Source of the DNA: Sphingopyxis sp. DBS4
GTDB taxonomy: Bacteria; Pseudomonadota; Alphaproteobacteria; Sphingomonadales; Sphingomonadaceae
Direction of reading: 5' to 3'
Assembly: GCF_024628865.1 (NCBI RefSeq)
Contig: NZ_CP102384.1
Coordinates: 1,995,001 to 2,059,000, forward strand
DNA: 64,000 bases
Positions 1 to 8,200 of the stretch are shown here, piece by piece (within the stretch, counting starts at the first letter, position 1; every line of letters begins with the position of its first letter). The notes under the pieces were generated by a model. The model was not told the origin of the DNA. It saw nothing but the letters and a program-made list of their open reading frames with translations, and searched no databases. A program made the position numbers and the translations under genes.

Positions 1-2
1 GC

Positions 3-1559
3 GCCGCCGACCTTGCCGAGCGGATCGAGCGGCTGGACGACCGCCGCGCCCAGGCCGCCGAAGCCGCCGAGCGCGCCGCCTTCCTGGCCGATCAGAAACG
101 CCGCGAGGAGCGCCGCGCGGCGCAGCGGCCGTGGGTCCGCGCCGCTTTCGCGAGCCTGACCGCCGGGCTGCTCGCGACCTCGGCGCTCGCGGCCTATGCC
201 TGGCACCAGCGGGGCGCCGCACTCGCCGCGCGCGAACTGACCGAGACCAGCTATGCCTTCATCGCCGAGGATGTGCTGGGCAGCCCCGACCCCGCCAAAT
301 CGAGTGCCGACGAAACCGTCGTCGACGCGATCAAGCGCGCGAGCGAGCAGATCGACCAGCGTTTCGGGGCCAATCCGGGGATCGCCGCGCGGCTGCACCT
401 CGCCATCGCGCGCGCCTTTCACCAGCGCTCCGACCCGGACACCGCGCGCGGCGAATATGCGCGCGCCGACGCGCTGTTCGCGAAGGCAGGCGAGACCGAA
501 AGCGACGACGCCATCACCGGCCGCCTCGACCGCATCAATATGGAGGCGACGTCGGGCCAGCCCGACCGGCTCGAGGAGGCGGGTCGCCTGCTGGAGAAGG
601 AGCGCGCGCGGCTCGGCAAGCGCGGCGAGACCGGCCGCATGGGCTTCGCGCTCGCGCGCGCCGAAGGCGCCTATGATTATTTCGCCGACATCGAACGGGC
701 CGAGCCCGCGTTCCGCCGCGCGGTGGCGATCGGCGAAGCGAGCGGAAGCGATGTTCCGCCGGGGCAATTACTGAAGGCGCGCTCGTCGCTGGTGCTGACT
801 TTGATGCGGCTCGGACAAGCCGACAAGGCCGAGCCGATCGCGCGCGCGATCGTCGCCGATTCGACGCGCATCCGCGGCGCCGATCATCCCGACACGCTCG
901 TCACCCGCCAGCACTGGCTGAACAGCCTGTCGATGACCGGGCGCTACAAGGAAGCGTTGGAAGGCAGCACGCCGCTGCTCGCGGCGATGGAAAAAAGGTT
1001 CGGCCCGGACCATCGTTTCACCCTCGGCCTGCGTTCGACCCGTTTCGAGAGCTTCGCCGCCCTCGGCCGCTATGCCGAGGCGGCAGTCGAGGCGGAGAAG
1101 GTCTGGAAAGGCGCGGCCGCGCAGGCCGGGGCGCATTCGCATCAGGCGCTGACCGGGCAGATCGACTATGCCTCGGCGCTCTGCCAGACGCCGCAGCGGG
1201 CGAAAGCGCTGGGTCTCGCACGCGACGCGCTCGACACCAGTCTTTCGGCGTTCGGCGCCGATTATCCGCTCACGCACGCAATCCGCTATTTCACCGCCGA
1301 ATGCCTGATCGCCAACCAGCGCTTCACCGAAGCCGGGCCGATGCTGGCCGCGGTCGACCGCGAAAAGACCGCGCAGCTTCTCGGCAATCCCGATTTCGAC
1401 GCCACCGTCGACGTCGCGCTGGCCGAGGTTGCGGTCGGCGATCACGACAAGGCCGGGGCGCGGCGGCTGCTCGACAAGGCCGCCCCCGCGCTTGCGAAGA
1501 CAAAGGACGAGATATTGCGCGCCCGCGCCGCGAAGCTCGACCGGTCGCTGGCATCCTGA
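3..1559 (+). CDS. TPR-repeat membrane-anchored protein, 5' truncated by window edge
   Basis: The frame is open to the left edge, so the N-terminus lies outside the window. The visible part starts with an Ala/Arg/Glu-rich, probably coiled-coil stretch. One hydrophobic helix follows (around AFASLTAGLLATSALAAYAW), then about 400 residues of helical TPR-type repeats with the YAEA-type pattern. This arrangement is typical of Ser/Thr kinases or winged-helix regulators with a periplasmic TPR tail, but the effector domain is not visible and cannot be named. The next gene, an HTH protein, starts 3 bases after the stop, so the two are probably co-transcribed and may form one signalling unit (inference). 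Internal ATGs such as the one at 273 lie after the membrane helix and are unlikely to be the start. Confidence 0.75.
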   Translation, partial: AADLAERIERLDDRRAQAAEAAERAAFLADQKRREERRAAQRPWVRAAFASLTAGLLATSALAAYAWHQRGAALAARELTETSYAFIAEDVLGSPDPAKSSADETVVDAIKRASEQIDQRFGANPGIAARLHLAIARAFHQRSDPDTARGEYARADALFAKAGETESDDAITGRLDRINMEATSGQPDRLEEAGRLLEKERARLGKRGETGRMGFALARAEGAYDYFADIERAEPAFRRAVAIGEASGSDVPPGQLLKARSSLVLTLMRLGQADKAEPIARAIVADSTRIRGADHPDTLVTRQHWLNSLSMTGRYKEALEGSTPLLAAMEKRFGPDHRFTLGLRSTRFESFAALGRYAEAAVEAEKVWKGAAAQAGAHSHQALTGQIDYASALCQTPQRAKALGLARDALDTSLSAFGADYPLTHAIRYFTAECLIANQRFTEAGPMLAAVDREKTAQLLGNPDFDATVDVALAEVAVGDHDKAGARRLLDKAAPALAKTKDEILRARAAKLDRSLAS

Positions 1560-1562
1560 ACG

Positions 1563-2102
1563 ATGACGGCCGAGCGCAGCCCCCAAACCGACGGCGGCGG
1601 TTTCGACCTGCTGACCGACAAGCAGGCGGCGGTTCTGGACCTGCTCGCGAACGGCCGCACGTCGAAGGAAATCGCCGGCGCACTCGGTCTGTCCGAATCG
1701 GCGGTCAATCGCCGCATCGAGCTTTTGCGCATCCGCTTCGGCGGAATCACCCGCCTCGAACTCGCGCGGCGCTATCGCGATTGGGCTGCGCTCCATGGCG
1801 TAACCGATGGTGTAGAAACTGACAGGCAAAGTCTTCGTCTCGCAGAACCCGCTGCCGCGGAGCAAAAGCCGCTCGAGGACGGCGAAGACGCCGCGCTGAC
1901 GTTCCGGGACTCGGTCGCGATTTCGATCGATCCGCCCTGGACGGGCGCGGCCGAACCCAAAGTCGTCCCCAGGGTGCTCGACGGCGAAAATGCCGTGCTG
2001 ACCCGTGGCGCGGCGATCGCGGTCATGCTGCTCGCGACCATCGCCAGTCTCGTCCTCGGCCTTGCCGCCGCGGGCGCGCTCACGACGACGCTCGGTCATT
2101 AG
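1563..2102 (+). CDS. LuxR-type helix-turn-helix protein with C-terminal membrane helix
   Basis: The protein has 179 residues. Residues about 15-65 form a LuxR/GerE-like HTH: LLTDKQAAVLDLLANGRTSK, then EIAGALGLSESAVNRRIELL. A roughly 70-residue acidic linker follows, and residues about 155-175 are a single hydrophobic helix near the C-terminus. A DNA-binding head with a C-terminal tail anchor suggests a membrane-tethered regulator that senses through or is released from the membrane; this is inference. It follows the TPR protein by 3 bases and shares its direction. No receiver domain is present, so it is not a classical response regulator. Confidence 0.75.
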   Translation: MTAERSPQTDGGGFDLLTDKQAAVLDLLANGRTSKEIAGALGLSESAVNRRIELLRIRFGGITRLELARRYRDWAALHGVTDGVETDRQSLRLAEPAAAEQKPLEDGEDAALTFRDSVAISIDPPWTGAAEPKVVPRVLDGENAVLTRGAAIAVMLLATIASLVLGLAAAGALTTTLGH

Positions 2103-2162
2103 CCTTCCCTGATCCGATATTGGCGAGTTCCGGCCGCGAGCGCCGGACCGCGGGGGAAGAAA

Positions 2163-2495
2163 ATGACCGCCGTTCCAGCTTTCATGATCCGCATTCGCAA
2201 CCAGATTCGCGCCGCCGAGGCGAAGGCCGACGAGAGCCTGCTCGCCAAGCTCGACGTGATGAGCACAATCCTGCGCGCGCGACAGGTCGAGGAGGTGCCC
2301 GCGCCGCATATCGGGCAGGACGCGATCGTCCGCCTGGGCCGCGCAATCCAATCCGACATCAGCGCCGCGAACGACGTGTTCCGCTCGCACGACGCGCTGG
2401 TCGAGGCCAGGGCGCGGATCACCGGCGGCCCCAATCACGACGATACGCCGATCTTTTCGGGCACGAGCGACCCCGGCAAGGAAGCTGCCGCCTAG
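2163..2495 (+). CDS. Hypothetical small protein, 110 residues
   Basis: I do not recognise the family. It is a soluble, mostly helical protein with many charged residues and no signal peptide or membrane segment. The start ATG at 2163 follows a purine-rich stretch (gggggaagaaa) that works as a Shine-Dalgarno region. Codon use matches its neighbours and it sits between two same-strand genes, which supports it as real. A second in-frame ATG at residue 8 could also serve as start. Confidence 0.6.
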   Translation: MTAVPAFMIRIRNQIRAAEAKADESLLAKLDVMSTILRARQVEEVPAPHIGQDAIVRLGRAIQSDISAANDVFRSHDALVEARARITGGPNHDDTPIFSGTSDPGKEAAA

Positions 2496-2511
2496 GGGCC
2501 GGCCTTGGCGA

Positions 2512-3045
2512 TTGACGCCGTTGCCGTGCAAAGCCAAACCCGCTCGGATGAGCTGGACCTGGACCTTCAATATCGTGACGATGCTGCTGCTCGTGGCCGC
2601 ATCGCTGCGCTGGGGAGCCGGACCCGAACGGATTTGCGCGGCGGTGATCGCCGCCATGGATGTCGGCGACCGCATCTATCACCTCGTGGTCGAACGCGGC
2701 ACGATCTATGCCTCAGTCGACGTCGGCCACCTCGTCTCCGACCTGCTCGCCGCGGCGATCTTCATCACCGTCGCGCTGCGGGCGAACCGGGTCTATCCTT
2801 TATGGCTTTCCGCCTTCCAGCTCGTTTCCGTCGTTTCCCATTTCGCGCGCCAAATGGACAGCAAGGTGGGGATCCTCGCCTATGCGGTGATGAATTACGC
2901 ACCGTACAACCTGATCCTGCTGACGCTGGCGGGCGGAATCTGGGCGCACGCGAGGCGCGAGAGGCGCTACGGACCCTACCGGTCGTGGCGAACCTCCTCG
3001 AACCCTTCGCGGGCGGCCTCGCCGAAATCGCCGCCGACCGGCTGA
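2512..3045 (+). CDS. Small integral membrane protein, function unknown
   Basis: The protein has up to 177 residues with four or five hydrophobic helices (around residues 18-35, 70-88, 98-112 and 125-145). A downstream ATG at 2548 (MSWTWTFNIV) may be the true start, since the first 12 residues look like untranslated sequence. The C-terminal 20 residues are Arg/Ser/Pro-rich and overlap the start of the radC-like gene in another frame, so the tail may be unstructured. No family was recognised. Confidence 0.6.
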   Translation: MTPLPCKAKPARMSWTWTFNIVTMLLLVAASLRWGAGPERICAAVIAAMDVGDRIYHLVVERGTIYASVDVGHLVSDLLAAAIFITVALRANRVYPLWLSAFQLVSVVSHFARQMDSKVGILAYAVMNYAPYNLILLTLAGGIWAHARRERRYGPYRSWRTSSNPSRAASPKSPPTG

Positions 3046-3569
3046 TCCGCCATTTCGGCGGCCTCGGCCGCGCGCTCGCCGCCTCGCCCGAACAGCTCGT
3101 CGCCGCACTCGAAGGTGACCGGCGGCTGGCCGAAGCGATCGTCGCGGCGCGCACCCTGTTCGAGGCCGGACTGCGCGAGCGGATTTCGCACGCGCCCGTA
3201 TCGACGAGCGATCCGGCGTTCCGCGAATATCTGCGCTTCACCATCGGCAAGGCGCCGACCGAATGCCTGCACGCGACCTATGTGACCCGCGACTGGGGCT
3301 ATCTGGCCGACGAGCAGGTGGCGAGCGGTTCGACCGGGCAGGTCGAGACCAGCCTGCGCCGCCTGCTCGGCCGCGCCTTCGACGTCGGCGCGCATGGCGT
3401 CATCCTCGCCCACAACCACCCGTCGCGGTCCGCCGAGCCCAGTTCCGCCGATGTCGCGCTGACCCGGCGGATCGCCGAGCTCACCCGATCGGTCGATATC
3501 CGCCTTCTCGACCACCTGATCGTCGGCGGCTCGGACATTGTCAGCATGCGCGAAAGAGGTCTGCTATGA
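2985..3569 (+). CDS. radC: RadC-like JAB/MPN domain protein (short form)
   Basis: It ends with the RadC/UPF0758 JAB-type metalloprotease-like domain: HGVILAHNHPSRSAEPSSAD holds the H-x-H-x10-D zinc motif, followed by LLDHLIVGG. The N-terminal part is a reduced helix-hairpin-helix region (FGGLGRALAASPEQL). With the GTG at 2985 the protein has 194 residues, shorter than typical RadC proteins (about 220-230). The frame stays open far upstream, but that part is the antisense-like shadow of the membrane gene. The biochemical role of RadC is unsettled even in well-studied bacteria. The stop overlaps the next gene's ATG (ATGA). Confidence 0.8.
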   Translation: MANLLEPFAGGLAEIAADRLIRHFGGLGRALAASPEQLVAALEGDRRLAEAIVAARTLFEAGLRERISHAPVSTSDPAFREYLRFTIGKAPTECLHATYVTRDWGYLADEQVASGSTGQVETSLRRLLGRAFDVGAHGVILAHNHPSRSAEPSSADVALTRRIAELTRSVDIRLLDHLIVGGSDIVSMRERGLL

Positions 3570-3970
3570 GCCCGCAAAACTCACCTGCCCGGGCGCCGGG
3601 CGCGCACGATTCCGACGAGGCAAGCCGGCTGGTCGCGATCGCGCAGGAGGATTATGCGAACCGGCGCCGGCGCGACCGGATTTTCCGCGCCGGCGTCTTT
3701 GCCGAGCCTGCGTGGGACATGCTGCTCGACCTCTATGTCCAGGAACATTTCGGGCGCGCGGTCAGCATCCAGAGCCTGTGCGTCGCCGCCGTGGTGCCTC
3801 CGACGACGGCGCTGCGCTGGATCGGCAGGCTCGTCGATCGCGGGCTCGTTCTCCGCACACCGTCGCGCCACGACAACCGCGTCGTCCATATCAGCCTGAC
3901 GGCGGACGGGCGCGCCGGGATGGAGCGATATCTGCGCGGCCGCCGGTCTGCAAACGGAGGCGGCGTCTAG
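3566..3970 (+). CDS. MarR-like winged-helix regulator
   Basis: The protein has 134 residues and starts at the ATG that overlaps the radC stop. Residues about 45-120 look like a winged helix: SIQSLCVAAVVPPTTALRWI is the probable recognition region, then LVDRGLVLRTPSRHDNR and VHISLTADGRAGMERYL form the wing. That ordering is typical of MarR-type regulators found in sphingomonads. An acyl-CoA dehydrogenase begins 85 bases downstream on the same strand and could be a target, but no operator was identified. Confidence 0.75.
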   Translation: MSPQNSPARAPGAHDSDEASRLVAIAQEDYANRRRRDRIFRAGVFAEPAWDMLLDLYVQEHFGRAVSIQSLCVAAVVPPTTALRWIGRLVDRGLVLRTPSRHDNRVVHISLTADGRAGMERYLRGRRSANGGGV

Positions 3971-4055
3971 CCGGCCAGTCACGCGTTTGCCGATTGCAGG
4001 CGGCGGCATCTGCGCTATGGGCAGCGGGTCTCAGATCGAAACCGGAAAGCCAGCG

Positions 4056-5210
4056 ATGCCCGAAGCCTCCCATCCCGAAATCCGCGAATCCGTCCGCCGG
4101 CTGTGCGCCGACTTTCCCGGCTCCTATTGGCAGGCGCTCGACCGCGACCGCATTTATCCGACTGAATTCGTTCGCACGCTGACCCAATCGGGCTTTCTCT
4201 CGGTCCTCGTGCCCGAGGAGTTTGGCGGCGCGGGGCTCGGCCTGTCGGCGGCGACCGCGATCCTCGAGGAAATCCACCGTTCGGGCTGCAATGGCGGGGC
4301 CTGCCACGCGCAGATGTACACGATGGGCACGATCCTGAAGCACGGATCGGCCGAGCAGAAGCAGCGCTATCTGCCCGGCATCGCCAGCGGCGAGCTGCGC
4401 CTCCAGGCCTTCGGCGTCACCGAGCCGACGAGCGGCACCGACACGACGCGGATCAAGACCTTCGCGCGCCGCGACGGTGATGACTATGTTGTTTCGGGGC
4501 AGAAGATCTGGATCAGTCGCGCCGAGCACAGCGATCTGATGGTGCTGCTCGTTCGTACCACGCCGCGCGATCAGGTCGCCAAATCGTCCGACGGAATGAG
4601 TGTGCTGCTCGTCGACATGCGCGAAGCGGTCGGCAATGGCCTGACGATCCGCCCGGTGCGTACGATGCTCAACCATGCGACGACCGAACTCTTCTTCGAC
4701 GACCTCCGCGTCCCCGCCGCGAACCTGATCGGCGAGGAAGGCAAGGGTTTCAAATATATCCTCGACGGCATGAATGCCGAACGCATCCTGATCGCGAGCG
4801 AATGTATCGGCGACGGGCGTTTCTTCATCGACCGCGCGTCGGCCTATGCATCGGGGCGCGAAGTGTTCGGGCGGCCGATCGGCGAAAATCAGGGCATCCA
4901 GTTCCCGATCGCGCGCGCCTATGTCCAGCTATCGGCGGCGGCGGCGATGGTCGATCAGGCGGCGGCGATGTTCGAGGCGGGCGAGCCGTGCGGCACCGAG
5001 GCCAATATGGCGAAGATGCTGGCGTCCGAAGCAAGCTGGTATGCCGCCGACATGTGCATCCAGACCCACGGCGGTTTCGGCTTCGCCGAGGAATATGATA
5101 TCGAGCGCAAGTTCCGCGAAACGCGGCTCTATCAGGTCGCGCCGATCAGCACGAATTTGATCCTGAGCCATGTCGCGACGCATTTGCTGAAATTGCCGAA
5201 GAGTTTTTAA
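4056..5210 (+). CDS. Acyl-CoA dehydrogenase
   Basis: This is a 384-residue flavoenzyme of the acyl-CoA dehydrogenase family, oxidising an acyl-CoA to the 2-enoyl-CoA with electrons passed to ETF. Visible signatures are the FAD-binding strand FGVTEPTSGTDTTR (119-132), GQKIWIS (148-154) and REVFGRPIGENQGIQF. The ordinary C-terminal YEG-type glutamate is replaced by RLYQVAPIS, so the catalytic base may be Glu242 in GMNAERIL, the position used by isovaleryl-CoA dehydrogenase; that assignment is inference. The start at 4056 has a GGAAAG Shine-Dalgarno; an upstream ATG at 3987 adds an unconserved leader. The substrate cannot be named. Confidence 0.88.
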   Translation: MPEASHPEIRESVRRLCADFPGSYWQALDRDRIYPTEFVRTLTQSGFLSVLVPEEFGGAGLGLSAATAILEEIHRSGCNGGACHAQMYTMGTILKHGSAEQKQRYLPGIASGELRLQAFGVTEPTSGTDTTRIKTFARRDGDDYVVSGQKIWISRAEHSDLMVLLVRTTPRDQVAKSSDGMSVLLVDMREAVGNGLTIRPVRTMLNHATTELFFDDLRVPAANLIGEEGKGFKYILDGMNAERILIASECIGDGRFFIDRASAYASGREVFGRPIGENQGIQFPIARAYVQLSAAAAMVDQAAAMFEAGEPCGTEANMAKMLASEASWYAADMCIQTHGGFGFAEEYDIERKFRETRLYQVAPISTNLILSHVATHLLKLPKSF

Positions 5211-5231
5211 ACCCGGCTTATATTCGTGTGT

Positions 5232-5310
5232 CCCCGCGAAGGCGGGGACCCATCTCCGGTCGGTGCGGATAGAACCGACCGGAGATAGCCCCCTGCCTTC
5301 GCAGGGGCAC
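5232..5310. repeat. Cluster of three short intergenic palindromes (REP-like)
   Basis: Three hairpins stand side by side between converging genes: CCCCGC-GAAG-GCGGGG at 5232-5247, a 12-bp stem TCTCCGGTCGGT/ACCGACCGGAGA at about 5253-5285, and CCCCTGC-CTTC-GCAGGGG at about 5290-5307. The location between the two stop codons fits a shared bidirectional terminator or a mobile REP-like repeat. GAAGGCGGGGA-type repeats are common in sphingomonad genomes. Confidence 0.7.
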
Positions 5311-5320
5311 GACGCAACTT

Positions 5321-6565
5321 TTAATGCCGCCCCAGCTCCTCGCGGCCCACCACCATATAATGAACCTCGTCGGGGCCATCGGCGAAGCGCAGATGGCGCA
5401 CGTCGGCGTAAAGGTCCGCGAGTGGTGTCCAGTGCGAGATGCCGGTCGCGCCGTGGATCTGGATCGCCTGGTCGATGATCTGGCACACGCGTTCGGGCAC
5501 CATCGCCTTGGCCATGCTCACCCAGACGCGCGCCTGACGATTGCCGAGCAGGTCCATCGCCTTTGCCGCCTTCAACACGATCAGCCGTAGCGCCTCGATA
5601 TCGCAGCGCGCCCGCGCGATGACCTCGAGATTCTTGCCGAGCTGCGACAGCGGCCGCCCGAAGGCGGTGCGCGAATTGCCGCGCTTGACCATCAGGTCGA
5701 GCGCGAGTTCGGCCTTGCCGATCGTGCGCATACAGTGATGGATGCGGCCCGGGCCAAGGCGCATCTGCGAAATCTCGAATCCCCGCCCCTCGCCGAGCAG
5801 GATATTCTCGCGCGGCACGCGGACATTGTCGAAGCGCATGTGCATATGGCCCTGCGGCGCATGGTCGGCGCCGAACACGCGCATCGGACCCAGCACCTGC
5901 ACGCCCGGCGTGTCCATCGGCACGAGGATCTGCGAATGCTGCCCCTTGCGCGCGGCTTCGGGATTGGTCCGAAGCATGCAGATCAGGATCTTGCAGCGCG
6001 GATCGCCGGCGCCGCTGATGAAATATTTCTCGCCGTTGATGACCCATTCGTCGCCGTCGAGCACCGCGCTGGTTTCAAGGTTGCTGGCATCCGACGACGC
6101 GACGCCGGGTTCGGTCATCACATAGGCCGAGCGGATTTCGCCGTTCAGCAGCGGCTTCAGCCATTGTTCCTTCTGCGCGGGCGTGCCGACCATTTCGAGC
6201 ACTTCCATATTGCCGGTATCCGGCGCCGAGCAGTTCAGCGATTCCGACGCGAGCGGCGACTTGCCGAGCTCGGCGGCGATATAGGCATAGTCGAGATTGG
6301 TGAGCGGCGTCCCGGTGTCGCCGTGCGGCAGGAAGAAATTCCACAGACCCGCGGCCTTCGCCTTGTTCTTCGCGCCTTCGAGCAGGTCGAGCTGCCCCGG
6401 CGCCCAGCTCCAGCGATCGGCACGGCCTTCGCCGAGCCGGAAGAATTCCTCGGTGATCGGATCGACATTCTCGGCGATATGGCGCTTCACCGCGTCGAAG
6501 AGCGGCTGCGCCTCCTTCGACATGCGCAGGTCGTTGAGTTCGGCTTCGAGTTCGATCTCGGTCAT
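5321..6565 (-). CDS. Acyl-CoA dehydrogenase, ACAD10/11-like
   Basis: The protein has 414 residues. Signatures in order: YVMTEPGVASSDASNLET (FAD-binding strand), WVINGEKYFISGAGDPRC, the MRFDNVRVPRENILLGEGRG loop and RIHHCMRTIGKAELAL. The long N-terminal helix block, the GAGDP loop and the RTAFGRPL segment match the ACAD10/11-like branch rather than short-chain enzymes. It is a FAD-dependent acyl-CoA dehydrogenase with unknown substrate. The gene stands alone on the minus strand, with a strong LysR-type dyad about 65-90 bases upstream of the start and the lysR gene immediately upstream on the same strand. Confidence 0.88.
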   Translation of the reverse strand: MTEIELEAELNDLRMSKEAQPLFDAVKRHIAENVDPITEEFFRLGEGRADRWSWAPGQLDLLEGAKNKAKAAGLWNFFLPHGDTGTPLTNLDYAYIAAELGKSPLASESLNCSAPDTGNMEVLEMVGTPAQKEQWLKPLLNGEIRSAYVMTEPGVASSDASNLETSAVLDGDEWVINGEKYFISGAGDPRCKILICMLRTNPEAARKGQHSQILVPMDTPGVQVLGPMRVFGADHAPQGHMHMRFDNVRVPRENILLGEGRGFEISQMRLGPGRIHHCMRTIGKAELALDLMVKRGNSRTAFGRPLSQLGKNLEVIARARCDIEALRLIVLKAAKAMDLLGNRQARVWVSMAKAMVPERVCQIIDQAIQIHGATGISHWTPLADLYADVRHLRFADGPDEVHYMVVGREELGRH

Positions 6566-6629
6566 ATGGGGTCTCCGCTGTGATTTGCGGCGACGCTAGC
6601 GATAATCATCCATCGATAGAAATGATAGG

Positions 6630-6654
6630 TTCGAATATATGATATTCATTCGAA
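6630..6654. promoter_or_regulatory. Candidate LysR-type operator (T-N11-A dyad)
   Basis: TTCGAAT at 6630-6636 and its exact reverse complement ATTCGAA at 6648-6654 are separated by 11 bases, which gives the T-N11-A geometry of LysR-type binding sites. It lies in an AT-rich patch 65-90 bases before the acyl-CoA dehydrogenase start, with the lysR gene next door. The binding partner is inferred. Confidence 0.55.
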
Positions 6655-6665
6655 TAATAACCCTT

Positions 6666-6743
6666 CGTCATCCCGGCGAAGGCCGAGATCTCGCCGGTGC
6701 ATTGCAAAGCAAAGTCGAGATCCCGGCCTTCGCCGGGATGACG
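6666..6743. repeat. 78-bp palindromic repeat, copy A
   Basis: The arms CGTCATCCCGGCGAAGGCCG and CGGCCTTCGCCGGGATGACG are reverse complements around a loop of about 38 bases. A second 78-bp copy lies at 18892-18969 in opposite orientation, sharing ATCTCGCCGGTGC in the loop and carrying a compensatory A:T to C:G change in the stem. It sits in the gap between lysR and the downstream dehydrogenase gene. Confidence 0.8.
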
Positions 6744-6755
6744 ATGTAAGGAGAC

Positions 6756-7670
6756 TTATCCGGACTTCCCCAATTCATCCGCGATAATCCCGCGCAGCCA
6801 GCGCAGGCCAGGGTCGGCGTCGGCCGCTTGGTGCCAGTAGAGATAGCTGCCCCCCTGCTCGACCGGCAGCGGCATGTCGACAAGCTGCATCGGCCACATC
6901 GCGTCCAGAACCTCGGCGTGCGAACGCGGCAGCGAAAAGAGCATATCGGACTTGGCGACGATCTGCCACGCGGTGATCGCGTGCTGGCACCGCACCGCGA
7001 CGCGGCGCGCGAGGCCCAGGCGGTCGAGCGCCATATCCTCCATCCCCGGCCCGTGCGGCCGCGCGGTGGCGACGATATGGTCGAGCGCCAGATAGGTATC
7101 GAGGTCGATCGCGCCATCGACGCGCGGATGCCCCTTGCGCGCCACGATGACGGGCGGCTCGGTGCCGAGATAATGGCGGCAGAGCCGGTCGTCGGAAGGC
7201 AAGGCGACATCGAGCGCGAGGTCGAGGTCGCCGTTCGCGAGCGCCACCACCAGATCGCGGCGGCGAAAGGTCACGCTCGCCAGCATCGCGCGCGGCGCCT
7301 CGCTCCGCACGCGCAGCGCAAGCGCGGAGAAACGCGGCATCTCGCCCGACAGGCGCACCCCGATGCGAAATTCGCGCGCCGTCTCGGCCGGGTCGAAGGC
7401 GGTCGCGGCATCGAACGCGGCGTCGAGCCCGCGCAGCGCCTCGCGCACCGGCCCGGCGATCGCGCGCGCGGCCGAGGTCGGCACCAGCCGGTTGCCCTGC
7501 CGCACGAACAGCGGATCGCCGAACGCATCGCGCAGCTTCGCGAGCGCATGGCTGATCGCGGGCTGCGACAGGTTGAGGTGCCGCGCCGCCGCTGACACCC
7601 CGCCCTTCGCGTGGATCGCGTCGAAGACCTGGAGTAGGTTGAGATCGAAACGCGCGAGCCTGCGCATCAT
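6756..7670 (-). CDS. LysR family transcriptional regulator
   Basis: The protein has 304 residues. The N-terminal HTH is clear: LNLLQVFDAIHAKGGVSAAA, then RHLNLSQPAISHALAKLRDA, GDPLFVRQGNRLVPT. A typical LysR effector-binding domain of about 210 residues follows. The ATG at 7670 overlaps the regA stop (ATGATG), so translation is coupled to the respiratory operon. The downstream same-strand acyl-CoA dehydrogenase with a T-N11-A dyad before it is the likely target. Ligand unknown. Confidence 0.88.
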   Translation of the reverse strand: MMRRLARFDLNLLQVFDAIHAKGGVSAAARHLNLSQPAISHALAKLRDAFGDPLFVRQGNRLVPTSAARAIAGPVREALRGLDAAFDAATAFDPAETAREFRIGVRLSGEMPRFSALALRVRSEAPRAMLASVTFRRRDLVVALANGDLDLALDVALPSDDRLCRHYLGTEPPVIVARKGHPRVDGAIDLDTYLALDHIVATARPHGPGMEDMALDRLGLARRVAVRCQHAITAWQIVAKSDMLFSLPRSHAEVLDAMWPMQLVDMPLPVEQGGSYLYWHQAADADPGLRWLRGIIADELGKSG

Positions 7671-8200
7671 TTCACCTGCCGCTTCTCGAGCTTCCGCGCG
7701 AGCGTCCGCCGGTGCATCCCCAGCCGCCGCGCGGCCTCCGAAATGTTGAAATTGGTCTCGACCAGCGTCTGGTGGATATGCTCCCACTCGACGGTCTTGA
7801 TCGACGACGGCCGCGCGTCGAGCGGGGCATCGACATTCCCCTCCGACCGATCGAACGCCGCCTCGATATCGTCGGTGTTCGACGGTTTGGCGAGATAATA
7901 AGACGCGCCCAATTTGATCGCCTCGACCGCCGTCGCGATGCTCGCGAAGCCGGTGAGCACGACGATCCGCATCGCCGGATCGGCGGCGCGCAGCGTCTGG
8001 ACCGCGACAAGCCCCGACGCATTGCCGAGCTTGAGATCGACCACCGCGAAGCCCGGGCGCCACCCGGCAAGCAGCGTTTCGGCTTCGTCGGGGCTCGATG
8101 CCACGCGCACCTCATAACCGCGGCGCTCGAACGAGCGCTTGAGCGTCCGCGCGAAAACGTCGTCGTCCTCGACGATCAGCAATTGCCGCCGGTCGCTCAT
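7667..8200 (-). CDS. regA: RegA/PrrA/ActR-type response regulator
   Basis: The protein has 177 residues: a receiver domain with acidic triad EDDD (11-14), phospho-acceptor Asp55 in VVDLKLGN and Lys105 in YLAKPSN, then a short linker and a C-terminal Fis-type HTH (NISEAARRLGMHRRTLARKL). Receiver plus Fis-type HTH without an AAA+ domain, and the RRLGMHRRTL recognition helix, are diagnostic of the RegA/PrrA/ActR family. In relatives this regulator controls oxidase, nitrogen, CO2 and photosynthesis genes in response to redox state. It overlaps regB (ATGA) and lysR (ATGA), and probably regulates the cyo operon in which it lies (inference). Confidence 0.92.
   Translation of the reverse strand: MSDRRQLLIVEDDDVFARTLKRSFERRGYEVRVASSPDEAETLLAGWRPGFAVVDLKLGNASGLVAVQTLRAADPAMRIVVLTGFASIATAVEAIKLGASYYLAKPSNTDDIEAAFDRSEGNVDAPLDARPSSIKTVEWEHIHQTLVETNFNISEAARRLGMHRRTLARKLEKRQVK

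Noticed and set aside
768..2675. Minus-strand open frame of 635 codons across the first genes
   Set aside because: Overlaps four plus-strand genes with good codon use; the translation is Arg/Gly-rich without motifs.
5232..5310. CRISPR-like array
   Set aside because: The hairpins differ from each other and have no regular spacing, so they are palindromic repeats and not a CRISPR.
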